Assembly (NCBI RefSeq): GCF_022842375.1
Contig: NZ_JALHPR010000003.1
Span: 1 to 64,000, forward strand
Direction: 5' to 3'
Length of the DNA stretch: 64,000 nucleotides
From: Elioraea sp.
GTDB lineage: Bacteria; Pseudomonadota; Alphaproteobacteria; Acetobacterales; Acetobacteraceae
Shown here: positions 36,656 to 49,871 of the stretch, one piece after another
Layout of the letters: each line of letters opens with the position of its first letter
How positions within the stretch are numbered: the first letter of the stretch is position 1
Position numbers and translations under genes: made by a program
The notes under the pieces: generated by a model
Databases searched by the model: none
Told to the model about the DNA's origin: nothing
Seen by the model: only the letters and a program-made list of their open reading frames with translations

Positions 36656-37639
36656 ATGCGCGTGACGATCACGGGAGCAGCAGGATTCCTCGGCCGGAAG
36701 GTGGCCGCCCGCCTGGCGCTGACCGGCAAGGTCGGCGCGCGCGACATCACCGCGATGACGCTGTTCGACATGGTGGAGCCGAAGCCGCCGGCGGGCGCGC
36801 CCTTCCCGGTCACGTGCCTGTCGGGCGACATCGCCAACCCGGCCGATTGCGCACGCGCCGTCGATCGCGACACGGGCGTGGTGGTGCATCTCGCCGCCGT
36901 GGTGTCGGCGCAGGCGGAGGCTGATTTCGACCTCGGCTGGCGCGTCAACCTCGACGGCACGCGCGCGCTGCTCGAAGCCTGCCGTGCTTCGGGGGCGAGG
37001 CCGCGCGTGGTGTTCACCTCCTCGGTCGCCACCTTCTCGGGCGGGCAGGACGCGGTGATCGACGACGCGACGCGCCCCGTTCCGGGCAACAGCTACGGGG
37101 CGCAGAAGGCGGCGGGCGAGCTCCTCATCCACGACTACACCCGCAAGGGCTACATCGACGGCGTCACGCTCAGGCTGCCCACCGTCGTGGTGCGGCCAGG
37201 CCGGCCGAACCGCGCGGCGTCGAGCTTCGCCTCCTCGATCCTGCGCGAGCCGTTCCTCGGCGAGGAGGCGTTCCTGCCGGTGCCGGAGAGCTTCGCGCTC
37301 TGGATCGCCTCGCCGCGGGCGGCGACCGACTGGCTGGTCCATGCCGCCGCGCTCGACGGCAAGACGCTCGGCCTCGACCGCGGCATCAACCCGCCTGGGC
37401 TCACCGTGACGGTGCGCGACATGATGCTCGTGCTGCAATCGGTGGGCGGGCACGCGGCGATGCGGCTGATCAGCCGGATGGAGGACAAGGAGGTGGCGGC
37501 GATCGTCGGCGCATGGCCAGCGCGGTTCTCCGATGCGCGGGCGAAGGCACTCGGCTTCCGCGCGCATGAGGGGCTGGAGGCGCTGGTGCGCGCCTTCCTC
37601 GAGGACGACCTCGCCGAGACGAAGGCGATGCGGGCATAG
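36656..37639 (+). CDS. denD: D-erythronate dehydrogenase-like NAD-dependent epimerase/dehydratase
   Basis: A 327-residue extended SDR with the cofactor motif TGAAGFLG (residues 6-13), a serine in VVFTSSVATFSGG and the catalytic pair in NSYGAQKAAGE (YxxxK). The protein matches the bacterial DenD group throughout, for example the LPTVVVRPGRPN region. DenD oxidises D-erythronate (or related four-carbon sugar acids) to 2-oxo-erythronate in tetronate catabolism. The DenA/B partner genes are not here, so the physiological substrate remains an inference. AAAGGGAA lies upstream of the start. Confidence 0.78.
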   Translation: MRVTITGAAGFLGRKVAARLALTGKVGARDITAMTLFDMVEPKPPAGAPFPVTCLSGDIANPADCARAVDRDTGVVVHLAAVVSAQAEADFDLGWRVNLDGTRALLEACRASGARPRVVFTSSVATFSGGQDAVIDDATRPVPGNSYGAQKAAGELLIHDYTRKGYIDGVTLRLPTVVVRPGRPNRAASSFASSILREPFLGEEAFLPVPESFALWIASPRAATDWLVHAAALDGKTLGLDRGINPPGLTVTVRDMMLVLQSVGGHAAMRLISRMEDKEVAAIVGAWPARFSDARAKALGFRAHEGLEALVRAFLEDDLAETKAMRA

Positions 37640-37725
37640 CGCCCGGCGTCGGCGCGGCGCTACCATCCGCCCGCCGGCATCCCCCCGCCTTCCCACCGCG
37701 TGCCGGCCAAGCAACCGGAGAGACC

Positions 37726-38709
37726 ATGCCCGATCCAGTGAGCCCTTCCCTGGTCAGCCGCCGCCTCATGCTGGCCGCCGCCGCCGCCGCGCCGATCCTC
37801 GGCGTGCGCGCGGCCGACGCCGCCGCACCCTTCCTCAACACCAACGCCCCGCCCTTCTACCGTTTCAAGCACGGCACGTTCGAGATCACGGTGGTGAGCG
37901 ACGGGCCGCTCGTTCTCCCAACGCTCGACGTCGTTCTCGAGAATGCACCCAAGGCGGATCTCGAGCGCATCCTGACCGCGAACCGCATGCCGACCGACCG
38001 CTGGATCGGCCCGCAGAACGTGCTGGTGGTGAACACCGGCCGCCACCTCGTGTTGATCGACACCGGCATGGGTGACCGCTCCAAGGTGCTCGGCCCCGAC
38101 AACGGCCACCTGATGCGGAACCTCGCGCTTGCCGGCATCGACCCCGCGGCGATCGACGTGGTGGCGATCACGCACGCGCATATCGACCATTGCTGGGGCC
38201 TCGTCGATGCGCGCGACAGGCTGAACTTCCCCAATGCCCGCGTTGCCATCGCAATGTCGGACTATGAGTTCTGGACACAGGAATCACTGCTCGCCAACCC
38301 CGCGGCGCGCGACTTCGTCCTCTACACGCGCACCAACCTTCTGCCAGTGCGTGACCGGATCATTCCGGTCCGCGACGGCGCCGAGGTGGTGCCCGGCATC
38401 ACGGCGATGGCGACGGCTGGCCACACGGTCGGCCACCATTCCTACGTGATCGAGAGCGGTGGGCGGCGCCTCGTGAATGTGGGCGACGTGCTGCACCATC
38501 ACGTGCTGCTGCTGCGCCACCCGGAGTGGCACAACATCTTCGACAGCGACAAGGCGCAGGGTGCGGCGACGCGCAGGCGCGTGCTCGAGACGATGTCGGC
38601 TGATGGCACGGAGTGCGTGCTCTACCACTTCCCGTTCCCGGGCGTGGGTCGTTTCGTGCGTGCCGGCCAGGGCTTCGCCTGGATCCCGACGCCGATGCAC
38701 GAGGGGTGA
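37726..38709 (+). CDS. Tat-exported MBL-fold metallohydrolase
   Basis: A 327-residue metallo-beta-lactamase-fold protein. The N-terminus SRRLMLAAAAAAPILGVRAADA is a Tat-type signal. The metal site appears as THAHIDHCWG (HxHxDH), with later histidines in AGHTVGHHSY and a mid-protein aspartate in VNVGDVLHH. The group contains lactonases and other hydrolases (AHL lactonases are relatives), but the sequence gives no substrate. It follows denD by 86 bases and ends 38 bases before the convergent rpoD stop, with a strong hairpin between. Confidence 0.85.
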   Translation: MPDPVSPSLVSRRLMLAAAAAAPILGVRAADAAAPFLNTNAPPFYRFKHGTFEITVVSDGPLVLPTLDVVLENAPKADLERILTANRMPTDRWIGPQNVLVVNTGRHLVLIDTGMGDRSKVLGPDNGHLMRNLALAGIDPAAIDVVAITHAHIDHCWGLVDARDRLNFPNARVAIAMSDYEFWTQESLLANPAARDFVLYTRTNLLPVRDRIIPVRDGAEVVPGITAMATAGHTVGHHSYVIESGGRRLVNVGDVLHHHVLLLRHPEWHNIFDSDKAQGAATRRRVLETMSADGTECVLYHFPFPGVGRFVRAGQGFAWIPTPMHEG

Positions 38710-38716
38710 TGCGCAT

Positions 38717-38741
38717 CGGGGGGCGACAGTGTCGCCCCCCG
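38717..38741. terminator. bidirectional hairpin between MBL gene and rpoD
   Basis: CGGGGGGCGACA at 38717-38728 and its exact complement at 38730-38741 form a G/C stem of at least 10 pairs around CAGTG. It fills the gap between two convergent stop codons. Confidence 0.65.
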
Positions 38742-38747
38742 GTTTGC

Positions 38748-40700
<1,953 letters not shown>

Positions 40701-40751
40701 GGGCATCACCTCATCAGATCGTGGTCCGGGACGAAGAAGCGTCCCCCTACC

Positions 40752-42596
40752 CTATGTATTCGCAGCGCGGGACGATGCCGCGTGCGGATCATCACGCTCC
40801 GCTCCCGAAGCGGCATCCATCGCCTGGACGAGGGCGATGAGCCTCCGCTCATTCGCCTCCGTGAACTCCGCCGCGAGCCTGGCCCTGGCTTCGGCGACCT
40901 CGGCTTCCAGGCGCTCGGGGTCGAGTTGGCCGAGGGCCTGGAAGAACGCCTCGCGCGCCTCGGCAGGCGCGGCACCTGGAAGCGTGCAGGCGGGTAGGGC
41001 AGACAGGCGCGTCCCAAGCACGGCGTCGAGCGGCTCGCGCAGGTCCATCTGGTCGAGGTGGTCGATCAACCCTGCCGAGTCAAGGCCGAAGGCCGTTTCT
41101 GCCTCCGCCACGAGGGCTGCCCTGAGCCTTTCGCATGCCGCCGACCGGAAGGCGAGGGAGGCGAGCGCCTCCTCGGCCTCGGGGAGAAGCGAGGGGTGGC
41201 TGAGGATGAGGGCGAGCACGTCACGCTCGCGCACCGCCCCGGCGCGGGCCGGAACCAGCGCCGGGCGCGGGGCGCGGGTGGCAGCGGCGGGCTGGCCGCG
41301 CTGGCCGTTCGGCCTGCCCTTCTGGCCCGTCCTTTGGGGCTTTCCCTCGCCGAACCAGCGTTCGCGCCAGTGCCGGCGATACTCCTCGCGGAGCGTTGCG
41401 TCCGTCACCTCGGCGGCGAGATCCTCGAGCTTCCGTCGCTGTCCCGCCCTGCCTTCGGGCGTCGTCGCACGGGTGCTGCACGCAGCGTCGAACAGGGCGT
41501 CGGCCAGACCCCGCGCCGCCGCGAGGGTCGCGCGGAATACCTCGGGCCCGCGGCGGACCAGTGTATCGGGGTCATCGCCGGCCGGGAGGGAGGCGAGCTT
41601 CAGCGTTCGCCCCACCGCCACGCGCGGCAGGGCGAGTTCCGCCGTGCGCAACGCCGCGCGGCTGCCGGCGGCATCGCCGTCGAAACAGAGGACGGGGGCC
41701 GGCGAAAGCCGCCAGAGCTCGGCCAGGTGATCCTCGGTCAACGCCGTGCCGAGCGGGGCGACGGCGCCGCCGAACCCGGCCTGGGCCAGCGCGATCACGT
41801 CCATATAGCCTTCGACCGCGATCACCTCCGCCCCCGAGGCCACGGCGGCACGCGCATGGTGCAGCCCGTAGAGGGTGCGGCGCTTGGAGAACAGCGCCGT
41901 CTCCGGCCCGTTCAGGTATTTGGGCTGGCCGTCACCCATGATCCGCCCGCCGAAGCCGATCACCCGCCCGCGCCGGTCATGGATCGGGAACATCACGCGG
42001 TTGAAGAAAAGGTCGACGGGCGGGCGTGACGCATCGTCCTGCTTCAGCAGCCCGACGGCGACCAGGTCGTCCCCGGTCACCCCCTCGCCCTTCAGCGCCT
42101 GGGCAATCGCCCCCCGCCCCTCGCCCGACCAGCCGAGGCCGAAGCGGCGGATGGTCTCATCCGTCAGCCCACGGCCGCGGAGATAGGCGAGCGCGGCCGC
42201 CCCCTCCCGCCGCCACAGCGCCTCGGAGAAGTGCCGCGCCGCAAGCTCCGCCACGCCGGCGAGCGAGGTGTGGCGCTCGGCGGCCGCTGCGGCCTCGGGC
42301 GTGGGCTTCGGCACGGTGAGGCCCGCCTCGGCGGCGAGCTTCTCGACCGCATCGATGAAGCCGAGGTTCTCGGTGTTCATGACGAAGCGGATCGCGTCGC
42401 CATGCGCCCCGCACCCGAAGCAGTGGTAGAACCCCTTGTCCTCGCGCACGTGGAACGAGGGGGTCTTCTCCGCGTGGAAGGGGCACAGTCCCTTCAGGTC
42501 GCGCCCGACGCGGCGCAGCTGCACCCGACGCCCCACGACGGCGCCGAGCGGAAGCCGCGCCCGCAATTCGTCGAGGAAGCTTTCGGGGATCGCCAT
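40752..42596 (-). CDS. dnaG: DNA primase DnaG
   Basis: A 614-residue primase that makes RNA primers for replication. The N-terminal zinc finger is complete (CPFHAEKTPSFHV ... FYHCFGCGAHGD, CHC2 type), followed by the RNA-polymerase core with the Toprim phrase VIAVEGYMDVIAL and FDGDAAGSRAALR. The C-terminal third (from about 440) is the helicase-interacting part and is short and weakly conserved, as in other alphaproteobacteria. It begins 12 bases after yqeY and ends 51 bases before the chosen rpoD start, consistent with one transcript. Confidence 0.96.
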   Translation of the reverse strand: MAIPESFLDELRARLPLGAVVGRRVQLRRVGRDLKGLCPFHAEKTPSFHVREDKGFYHCFGCGAHGDAIRFVMNTENLGFIDAVEKLAAEAGLTVPKPTPEAAAAAERHTSLAGVAELAARHFSEALWRREGAAALAYLRGRGLTDETIRRFGLGWSGEGRGAIAQALKGEGVTGDDLVAVGLLKQDDASRPPVDLFFNRVMFPIHDRRGRVIGFGGRIMGDGQPKYLNGPETALFSKRRTLYGLHHARAAVASGAEVIAVEGYMDVIALAQAGFGGAVAPLGTALTEDHLAELWRLSPAPVLCFDGDAAGSRAALRTAELALPRVAVGRTLKLASLPAGDDPDTLVRRGPEVFRATLAAARGLADALFDAACSTRATTPEGRAGQRRKLEDLAAEVTDATLREEYRRHWRERWFGEGKPQRTGQKGRPNGQRGQPAAATRAPRPALVPARAGAVRERDVLALILSHPSLLPEAEEALASLAFRSAACERLRAALVAEAETAFGLDSAGLIDHLDQMDLREPLDAVLGTRLSALPACTLPGAAPAEAREAFFQALGQLDPERLEAEVAEARARLAAEFTEANERRLIALVQAMDAASGAERDDPHAASSRAANT

Positions 42597-42608
42597 GGCG
42601 CGTGCGCC

Positions 42609-43079
42609 TCAGCCGGCGAGTGCCGCCTTCACCAGCGGCCCCGCCTTGCCCATGTCGAGGGTGGCGCCGTGCTTCGCCTTCAGCGCGGCCATGACCTTGC
42701 CCATGTCCTTGACGCTCGCCGCCCCGCTCTCGGCCACGGCTGCAGCGACGGCCGCCTGCATCCCCGCCTCGTCCATCTCGGGCGGCAGGAAGCGGGTGAT
42801 GACGGCGATCTCGGCCTCCTCCTTCGCTGCCAGGTCCTCGCGGTTGCCCTGGCGGTAGAGGGTGATGCTCTCGCGGCGCGACTTCACCATGCCGCGCAGC
42901 ATGCCGACGATCGCCTCGTCGCCGGCCTGCTGCGGCGCATCGGCGTTCGTGAGGTCGCGGGTGGCGATGTCGGTGTCCTTCATCTTGGCGATGATCATCC
43001 GCACGGTGGATGTCGTGGCGGCATCCCCCGCCTTCATCGAGGCCTTCATCGCCTCGGTGAATTGCTCGCGCAGGCCCAT
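42609..43079 (-). CDS. yqeY: GatB/YqeY domain protein
   Basis: A 156-residue YqeY protein, related to the tRNA-binding tail of the amidotransferase subunit GatB. Typical phrases are MGLREQFTEAMKASMKAGD, LRMIIAK-like VRMIIAKMKD, KEEAEIAVITRFLPPEMDE and GKVMAALKAKHG. Its molecular role is not settled; in many alphaproteobacteria it lies next to dnaG, as here. GGAGGAG precedes the ATG. It is divergent from carA, and a perfect TATAAT -10 element is 30 bases upstream. Confidence 0.9.
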   Translation of the reverse strand: MGLREQFTEAMKASMKAGDAATTSTVRMIIAKMKDTDIATRDLTNADAPQQAGDEAIVGMLRGMVKSRRESITLYRQGNREDLAAKEEAEIAVITRFLPPEMDEAGMQAAVAAAVAESGAASVKDMGKVMAALKAKHGATLDMGKAGPLVKAALAG

Positions 43080-43108
43080 GCCTCACTCCTCCGGAAGAAC
43101 AGCCTGCC

Positions 43109-43114
43109 ATTATA
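43109..43114 (-). promoter_or_regulatory. TATAAT -10 element for yqeY-dnaG-rpoD
   Basis: On the minus strand 43114-43109 reads TATAAT. The best -35 region, 17-18 bases upstream, is a poor TCGCCC. Transcription would begin near 43102 with a leader of about 23 bases. An inverted repeat (43155-43173) lies upstream, centred near -62. Confidence 0.5.
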
Positions 43115-43154
43115 GGCGAAGCGGGGCGCACGGGCGAGTACCGCCCCGACCAGG

Positions 43155-43173
43155 ATGGGAACGCATTTCCCAT
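43155..43173. promoter_or_regulatory. GGGAA-N5-TTCCC inverted repeat, copy 1
   Basis: ATGGGAA-CGCAT-TTCCCAT has perfect 7-base arms. It lies between the divergent yqeY and carA promoters, 32 bases upstream of the carA -35 element. It is one of three copies around the carA start and a candidate operator for the HTH domain fused to CarA. Confidence 0.6.
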
Positions 43174-43186
43174 GCGCGGAAGGCGC

Positions 43187-43214
43187 TTGAAACGGGAAGC
43201 GGTTTCCCATAGGT
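43187..43214 (+). promoter_or_regulatory. carA promoter with -35 TTGAAA
   Basis: TTGAAA at 43187-43192 matches the -35 consensus at five of six bases. The best -10, CATAGG at 43209-43214 after 16 bases, is weak. Transcription would start within a few bases of the ATG at 43223, giving a very short leader. The second inverted repeat fills the spacer. Confidence 0.4.
43192..43210. promoter_or_regulatory. GGGAA-N5-TTCCC inverted repeat, copy 2
   Basis: ACGGGAA-GCGGT-TTCCCAT occupies the space between the -35 element and the likely -10 of carA, 12 bases before the start codon. A protein bound here would block RNA polymerase. Its centre is 37 bases from copy 1. Confidence 0.6.
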
Positions 43215-43222
43215 CTCCCGCC

Positions 43223-44578
43223 ATGGCCAGTGTGGACGAGATCATCGAGCGCCTGGGCGGGCCCGACAGGGCAGCCCAGCTCACCGCCGTGGGAACCGAA
43301 GCCATCCGCAAGTGGCGGCAGGGGAAATCGATTCCCCCCCGGCACTGGCCGGTGATTCTCAAGGAAACCGGCCTCACCCTTGCCGACATGCCGGGTGGGG
43401 CAGCTCCTGAGCCTGCCAGCCCCGATGGCCGCCCTGCTGGCGCGACCGCGGCACTCGTGCTGGCCGATGGCGCTGTGTTGTGGGGCCGCGGCTTCGGCGC
43501 GCACGCCACCACGGTAGGCGAGGTGTGCTTCAACACCTCCATCACCGGCTACCAGGAGATCCTGACCGATCCGTCCTACGCCGGGCAGATCATCACCTTC
43601 ACCTTCCCTCATATCGGCAATGTCGGCACGAACGCCGAGGACATCGAGACGACGACGCCCGCGGCACGCGGCCTCGTGGTGCGGGATGACCCGACCGAGG
43701 CGTCGAACTGGCGCAGCGATCGCAGCCTGCCGGCCTGGGCCGCGAGCCACGGCCTGCCCGGGCTTGCCGGCATCGACACGCGGCGGCTGACTCGGCGCAT
43801 CCGCGACGCCGGCGCGCCGACGGGCGTTCTCGCCTTCCCCGCCGATGGCCGGTTCGACCTCGTGGCACTGGCCGAGCAGGCCCGCGCCTGGCCGGGGCTC
43901 GAGGGGATGGACCTCGCGAAGGAAGTCACCGCGAGGCAGAGCTACACGTGGGACGAGGCGATTTGGGCCTGGCCCGACGGCTACGCGCGGCAGGAGGCAC
44001 CGCGGCTGCACGTGGTGGCGGTGGATTATGGCGCCAAGCGCAACATCCTCCGCTGCCTCGCCGCCGCCGGCTGCCGCGTCACGGTGGTTCCCGCCACGGC
44101 GACGGCGGAAGACATCCTCCGCCACCAGCCTGATGGGGTGTTCCTCTCAAACGGCCCCGGCGATCCGGCAGCGACGGGCGAATATGCCGTTCCAGCGATC
44201 CGCGGCGTGATGGAAACGGGCGTACCCGTGTTCGGCATCTGCCTCGGCCACCAGTTGCTCGCGCTGGCGCTCGGGGCCAAGACGCGGAAGCTCGAGCGTG
44301 GCCACCGCGGCGCCAACCACCCGGTGAAGGACCTGACCACGGGGCGCGTCGAGATCACCAGCCAGAACCACGGCTTCGCGGTGATCCCCGAGAGCCTGCC
44401 GGCGAACGTGTCGGTGACGCACACCTCGCTGTTCGACGGCACGAACGAGGGCATCGCTGCATCCGACCGGCCGGCCTTCTCGGTGCAGTACCACCCCGAG
44501 GCAAGCCCGGGCCCGACCGACAGCCATTACCTGTTCCAGCGCTTCGTGGAGATGATCGACCGCGCGAAGGCAGCGTGA
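43223..44578 (+). CDS. carA: carbamoyl-phosphate synthase small subunit with N-terminal helix-turn-helix extension
   Basis: A 451-residue protein. Residues from about 75 on are CarA, the glutaminase subunit that feeds ammonia to CarB for arginine and pyrimidine synthesis. The class I amidotransferase site is FGICLGHQLLALALG with C340, and H424/E426 lie in YHPEASPGP. CarA is usually 360-400 residues. The additional N-terminal segment (about 1-58) reads PDRAAQLTAVGTEAIRKWRQ then SIPPRHWPVILKETGLTLADM, a close fit to Cro/YdaS-type DNA-binding domains (turn around GTEA, recognition helix IRKWRQG). A linker rich in Pro/Gly/Ala joins the two. I use the ATG at 43223; an in-frame ATG at 43172 sits inside operator copy 1. 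Three GGGAA-N5-TTCCC repeats surround the start, suggesting autoregulation. lysE and an SDR gene separate it from carB. Confidence 0.95.
   Translation: MASVDEIIERLGGPDRAAQLTAVGTEAIRKWRQGKSIPPRHWPVILKETGLTLADMPGGAAPEPASPDGRPAGATAALVLADGAVLWGRGFGAHATTVGEVCFNTSITGYQEILTDPSYAGQIITFTFPHIGNVGTNAEDIETTTPAARGLVVRDDPTEASNWRSDRSLPAWAASHGLPGLAGIDTRRLTRRIRDAGAPTGVLAFPADGRFDLVALAEQARAWPGLEGMDLAKEVTARQSYTWDEAIWAWPDGYARQEAPRLHVVAVDYGAKRNILRCLAAAGCRVTVVPATATAEDILRHQPDGVFLSNGPGDPAATGEYAVPAIRGVMETGVPVFGICLGHQLLALALGAKTRKLERGHRGANHPVKDLTTGRVEITSQNHGFAVIPESLPANVSVTHTSLFDGTNEGIAASDRPAFSVQYHPEASPGPTDSHYLFQRFVEMIDRAKAA
43321..43337. promoter_or_regulatory. GGGAA-N5-TTCCC inverted repeat, copy 3 (inside carA)
   Basis: GGGGAA-ATCGA-TTCCCC has perfect 6-base arms and lies in the codons for the recognition-helix end of the extension (about residues 33-39). 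Its centre is 128 bases from copy 2, a distance that could allow looping. Confidence 0.5.
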
Positions 44579-44585
44579 GGGCGCG

Positions 44586-45218
44586 ATGCCCGAATTCGCC
44601 GCGCTGATCACCTTCGCCGCCCTCTCCTTCGGCCTCGCGGTCACGCCGGGGCCGAACATGCTCTATCTCGTCTCGCGCTCTCTCGCGCAGGGCAACCGCG
44701 CTGGCATGGTGTCGCTCGCCGGATGCCAGGCGGGGTCGGCGATCATCATGTTCGGCGCGGCAGCGGGCGTGACGGCGGCGCTGCTCGCCGTCCCCTATGC
44801 CTATGACACGATGCGGCTCGGTGGTGCGGCCTACCTGATGTGGCTCGCCTGGCAATCCGTCCGCCCTGGCGGGCAAGCGCTGTTCTCGCCACGCCCGATG
44901 CCGAAGGAGCGTGACGCCAAGCTCTTCACCATCGGCATGGCGACGGCGGCGCTGAACCCCAAGGTTGCGCTCTTCTACGTCGCGGTGCTGCCGCCCTTCA
45001 TGAACCCGGATGCCGGCAACCTGTTCCTCCAGGCCATCGTTCTTGGGTCGATCCAGATCATCGTCTGCACCATCTTCGATGCCTTCCTCGTCTCCGGCGC
45101 GGGCGGGGTGGCAAAGTTCCTGAACGCGCGGCCGATGTGGATGGCAGCCCAACGCTGGGTGCTCGGGGCGGCGCTGGCGCTCATCGCGGTGAAGCTCGCA
45201 ACCGATACGCGACAATAA
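44586..45218 (+). CDS. LysE family amino-acid exporter
   Basis: A 210-residue membrane protein of the LysE/RhtB superfamily with six hydrophobic segments. The hallmark GLAVTPGPNMLYLVSRSLAQG (split about the conserved PGPN) is near residue 20-40. A second typical block, MATAALNPKVALFYVAVLPPF, is near 120-140. Members export amino acids or their analogues. It begins 7 bases after carA, so it is very likely co-transcribed. Arginine or another product of carbamoyl-phosphate metabolism is a plausible cargo, which is inference only. Confidence 0.9.
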   Translation: MPEFAALITFAALSFGLAVTPGPNMLYLVSRSLAQGNRAGMVSLAGCQAGSAIIMFGAAAGVTAALLAVPYAYDTMRLGGAAYLMWLAWQSVRPGGQALFSPRPMPKERDAKLFTIGMATAALNPKVALFYVAVLPPFMNPDAGNLFLQAIVLGSIQIIVCTIFDAFLVSGAGGVAKFLNARPMWMAAQRWVLGAALALIAVKLATDTRQ

Positions 45219-45231
45219 CGGGAGGATCACC

Positions 45232-45987
45232 ATGGCATTGTTCGATCTCACGGGGCGCACCGCGCTCGTCACCGGCGGCAATGGCGGCATCGGCCTCGGC
45301 ATGGCCAAGGGGCTGGCCGAGGCCGGCGCCAACGTCATGGTGTCTGGCAGGAACGCCGCGAAGAACGCCGCCGCCGCAGCGGCGCTCGGGGGCAACGCCG
45401 CCTCGGTCGCTGCCGACGTGACGGTCGCGGCCGAGGTCGAGGCGATGGTGAAGGCCACCGTCGATCGCTTCGGCGGCATCGACATCCTCGTGATCAACGC
45501 AGGCACCAACATCCGCAAGCCAGCGCACGAGGCGACGTTCGAGGAGTGGCACGCCGTCATCTCCGCCAACCTCGACAGCGCCTTCCTCACCGCCAAGGCT
45601 GCGTACCCTGCGCTGAAGGCATCCGGCCGCGGCAAGGTGATCACCACCGGCTCGATGACCACGCTGTTCGGTGCCGCCTTCGCACCCGCCTACAGCGCGT
45701 CCAAGGGCGGCATCGTGCAGTTCACCCGCTCGATCGCCGCTGCGTGGGCGGCCGACAACATCCAGTGCAACGCCATCCTGCCCGGCTGGATCGACACCGA
45801 CCTGACGCGCCAGGCGCGCATCGACGTGCCTGGGCTGAACGAGAAGGTTCTCGCCCGCACGCCGGCAGGCCGCTGGGGGTCGGGTGAGGACTTCGCCGGC
45901 ATCGCCGTGTTCCTCGCCTCATCCGCTTCCGACTTCGTGACCGGCACGGCCATCCCGGTCGATGGCGGCTATTCCTCGACCATCTGA
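45232..45987 (+). CDS. SDR family oxidoreductase
   Basis: A 251-residue classical SDR: TGGNGGIG near residues 14-21, INAGTN near 87-92, a serine in TTGSMTTLFG, and YSASKGGIVQFTR giving the YxxxK pair. The C-terminus FVTGTAIPVDGGYSSTI is typical of 2-deoxy-D-gluconate 3-dehydrogenase (KduD) and glucose-dehydrogenase relatives. GGGAGGAT lies just upstream of the ATG. It sits between lysE and carB in the car operon, with no evident metabolic link to carbamoyl phosphate. Confidence 0.88.
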   Translation: MALFDLTGRTALVTGGNGGIGLGMAKGLAEAGANVMVSGRNAAKNAAAAAALGGNAASVAADVTVAAEVEAMVKATVDRFGGIDILVINAGTNIRKPAHEATFEEWHAVISANLDSAFLTAKAAYPALKASGRGKVITTGSMTTLFGAAFAPAYSASKGGIVQFTRSIAAAWAADNIQCNAILPGWIDTDLTRQARIDVPGLNEKVLARTPAGRWGSGEDFAGIAVFLASSASDFVTGTAIPVDGGYSSTI

Positions 45988-46002
45988 AACGAGACCATCA
46001 CG

Positions 46003-49248
<3,246 letters not shown>

Positions 49249-49396
49249 GCGCGTCGTGCCGCTGGGCAGGCCAAGGAGCAGGCTCTGCCCTGGGCACGTC
49301 GCTTCGTCTCCGGCCGCGCGGGCGTCCCCAAGGCACCAAGCGGTGCTGGGCACTTCCCTTGCGCCGGGGTCCATAAATGAACCGAGGAAGCCTGTC

Positions 49397-49870
49397 GTGC
49401 AGAAGTTCCCGATGACCGCAGAAGGCCTGATCAGGCTCGAGGACGAGCTTCGCCAGCTCAAGTCCGTCGAGCGCCCGGCCGTCATCCGCGCGATCGCGGA
49501 AGCGCGCTCGCACGGCGACCTCTCGGAAAACGCCGAGTACCACGCCGCGCGCGAGCGACAGTCCTTCATCGAGGGCCGGGTGGGCGAGCTCGAGACCATC
49601 ATCTCGGCCGCCGAGGTGATCGACATCTCCAAGCTCTCGGGCAGCCATGTGGCGTTCGGCGCCAAGGTGACGCTGATCGACGAGGACACCGAGGAGGAGA
49701 AGACCTACCAGATCGTCGGCGCCCATGAGGCCGACATCACCAAGGGCCTTCTCTCGATCTCGAGCCCCGTCGCGCGTGCCATCCTCGGCAAGAAGAAGGG
49801 TGACGTGGTCGAGGTCGCCGCCCCGGGCGGGTCGAAGCAGTACGAGATCGCCCAGGTCGCCTTCGGCTGA
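49397..49870 (+). CDS. greA: transcript cleavage factor GreA
   Basis: A 157-residue GreA that rescues stalled RNA polymerase. The coiled-coil finger with acidic tip is [20 protein letters not shown] (D and E residues at the tip), followed by the FKBP-like C-terminal half. The start is GTG at 49397, preceded by GAGGAAG and giving [10 protein letters not shown], the usual alphaproteobacterial start. The length is as expected. It follows carB, and the next gene starts one base after its stop. Confidence 0.96.
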   Translation: MQKFPMTAEGLIRLEDELRQLKSVERPAVIRAIAEARSHGDLSENAEYHAARERQSFIEGRVGELETIISAAEVIDISKLSGSHVAFGAKVTLIDEDTEEEKTYQIVGAHEADITKGLLSISSPVARAILGKKKGDVVEVAAPGGSKQYEIAQVAFG

Positions 49871-49871
49871 G

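Noticed and set aside
43172-43222. Earlier in-frame ATG for carA at 43172
   Set aside because: It lies within inverted-repeat copy 1 and upstream of the TTGAAA promoter element, and the added residues are a short basic stretch outside the HTH-like domain.
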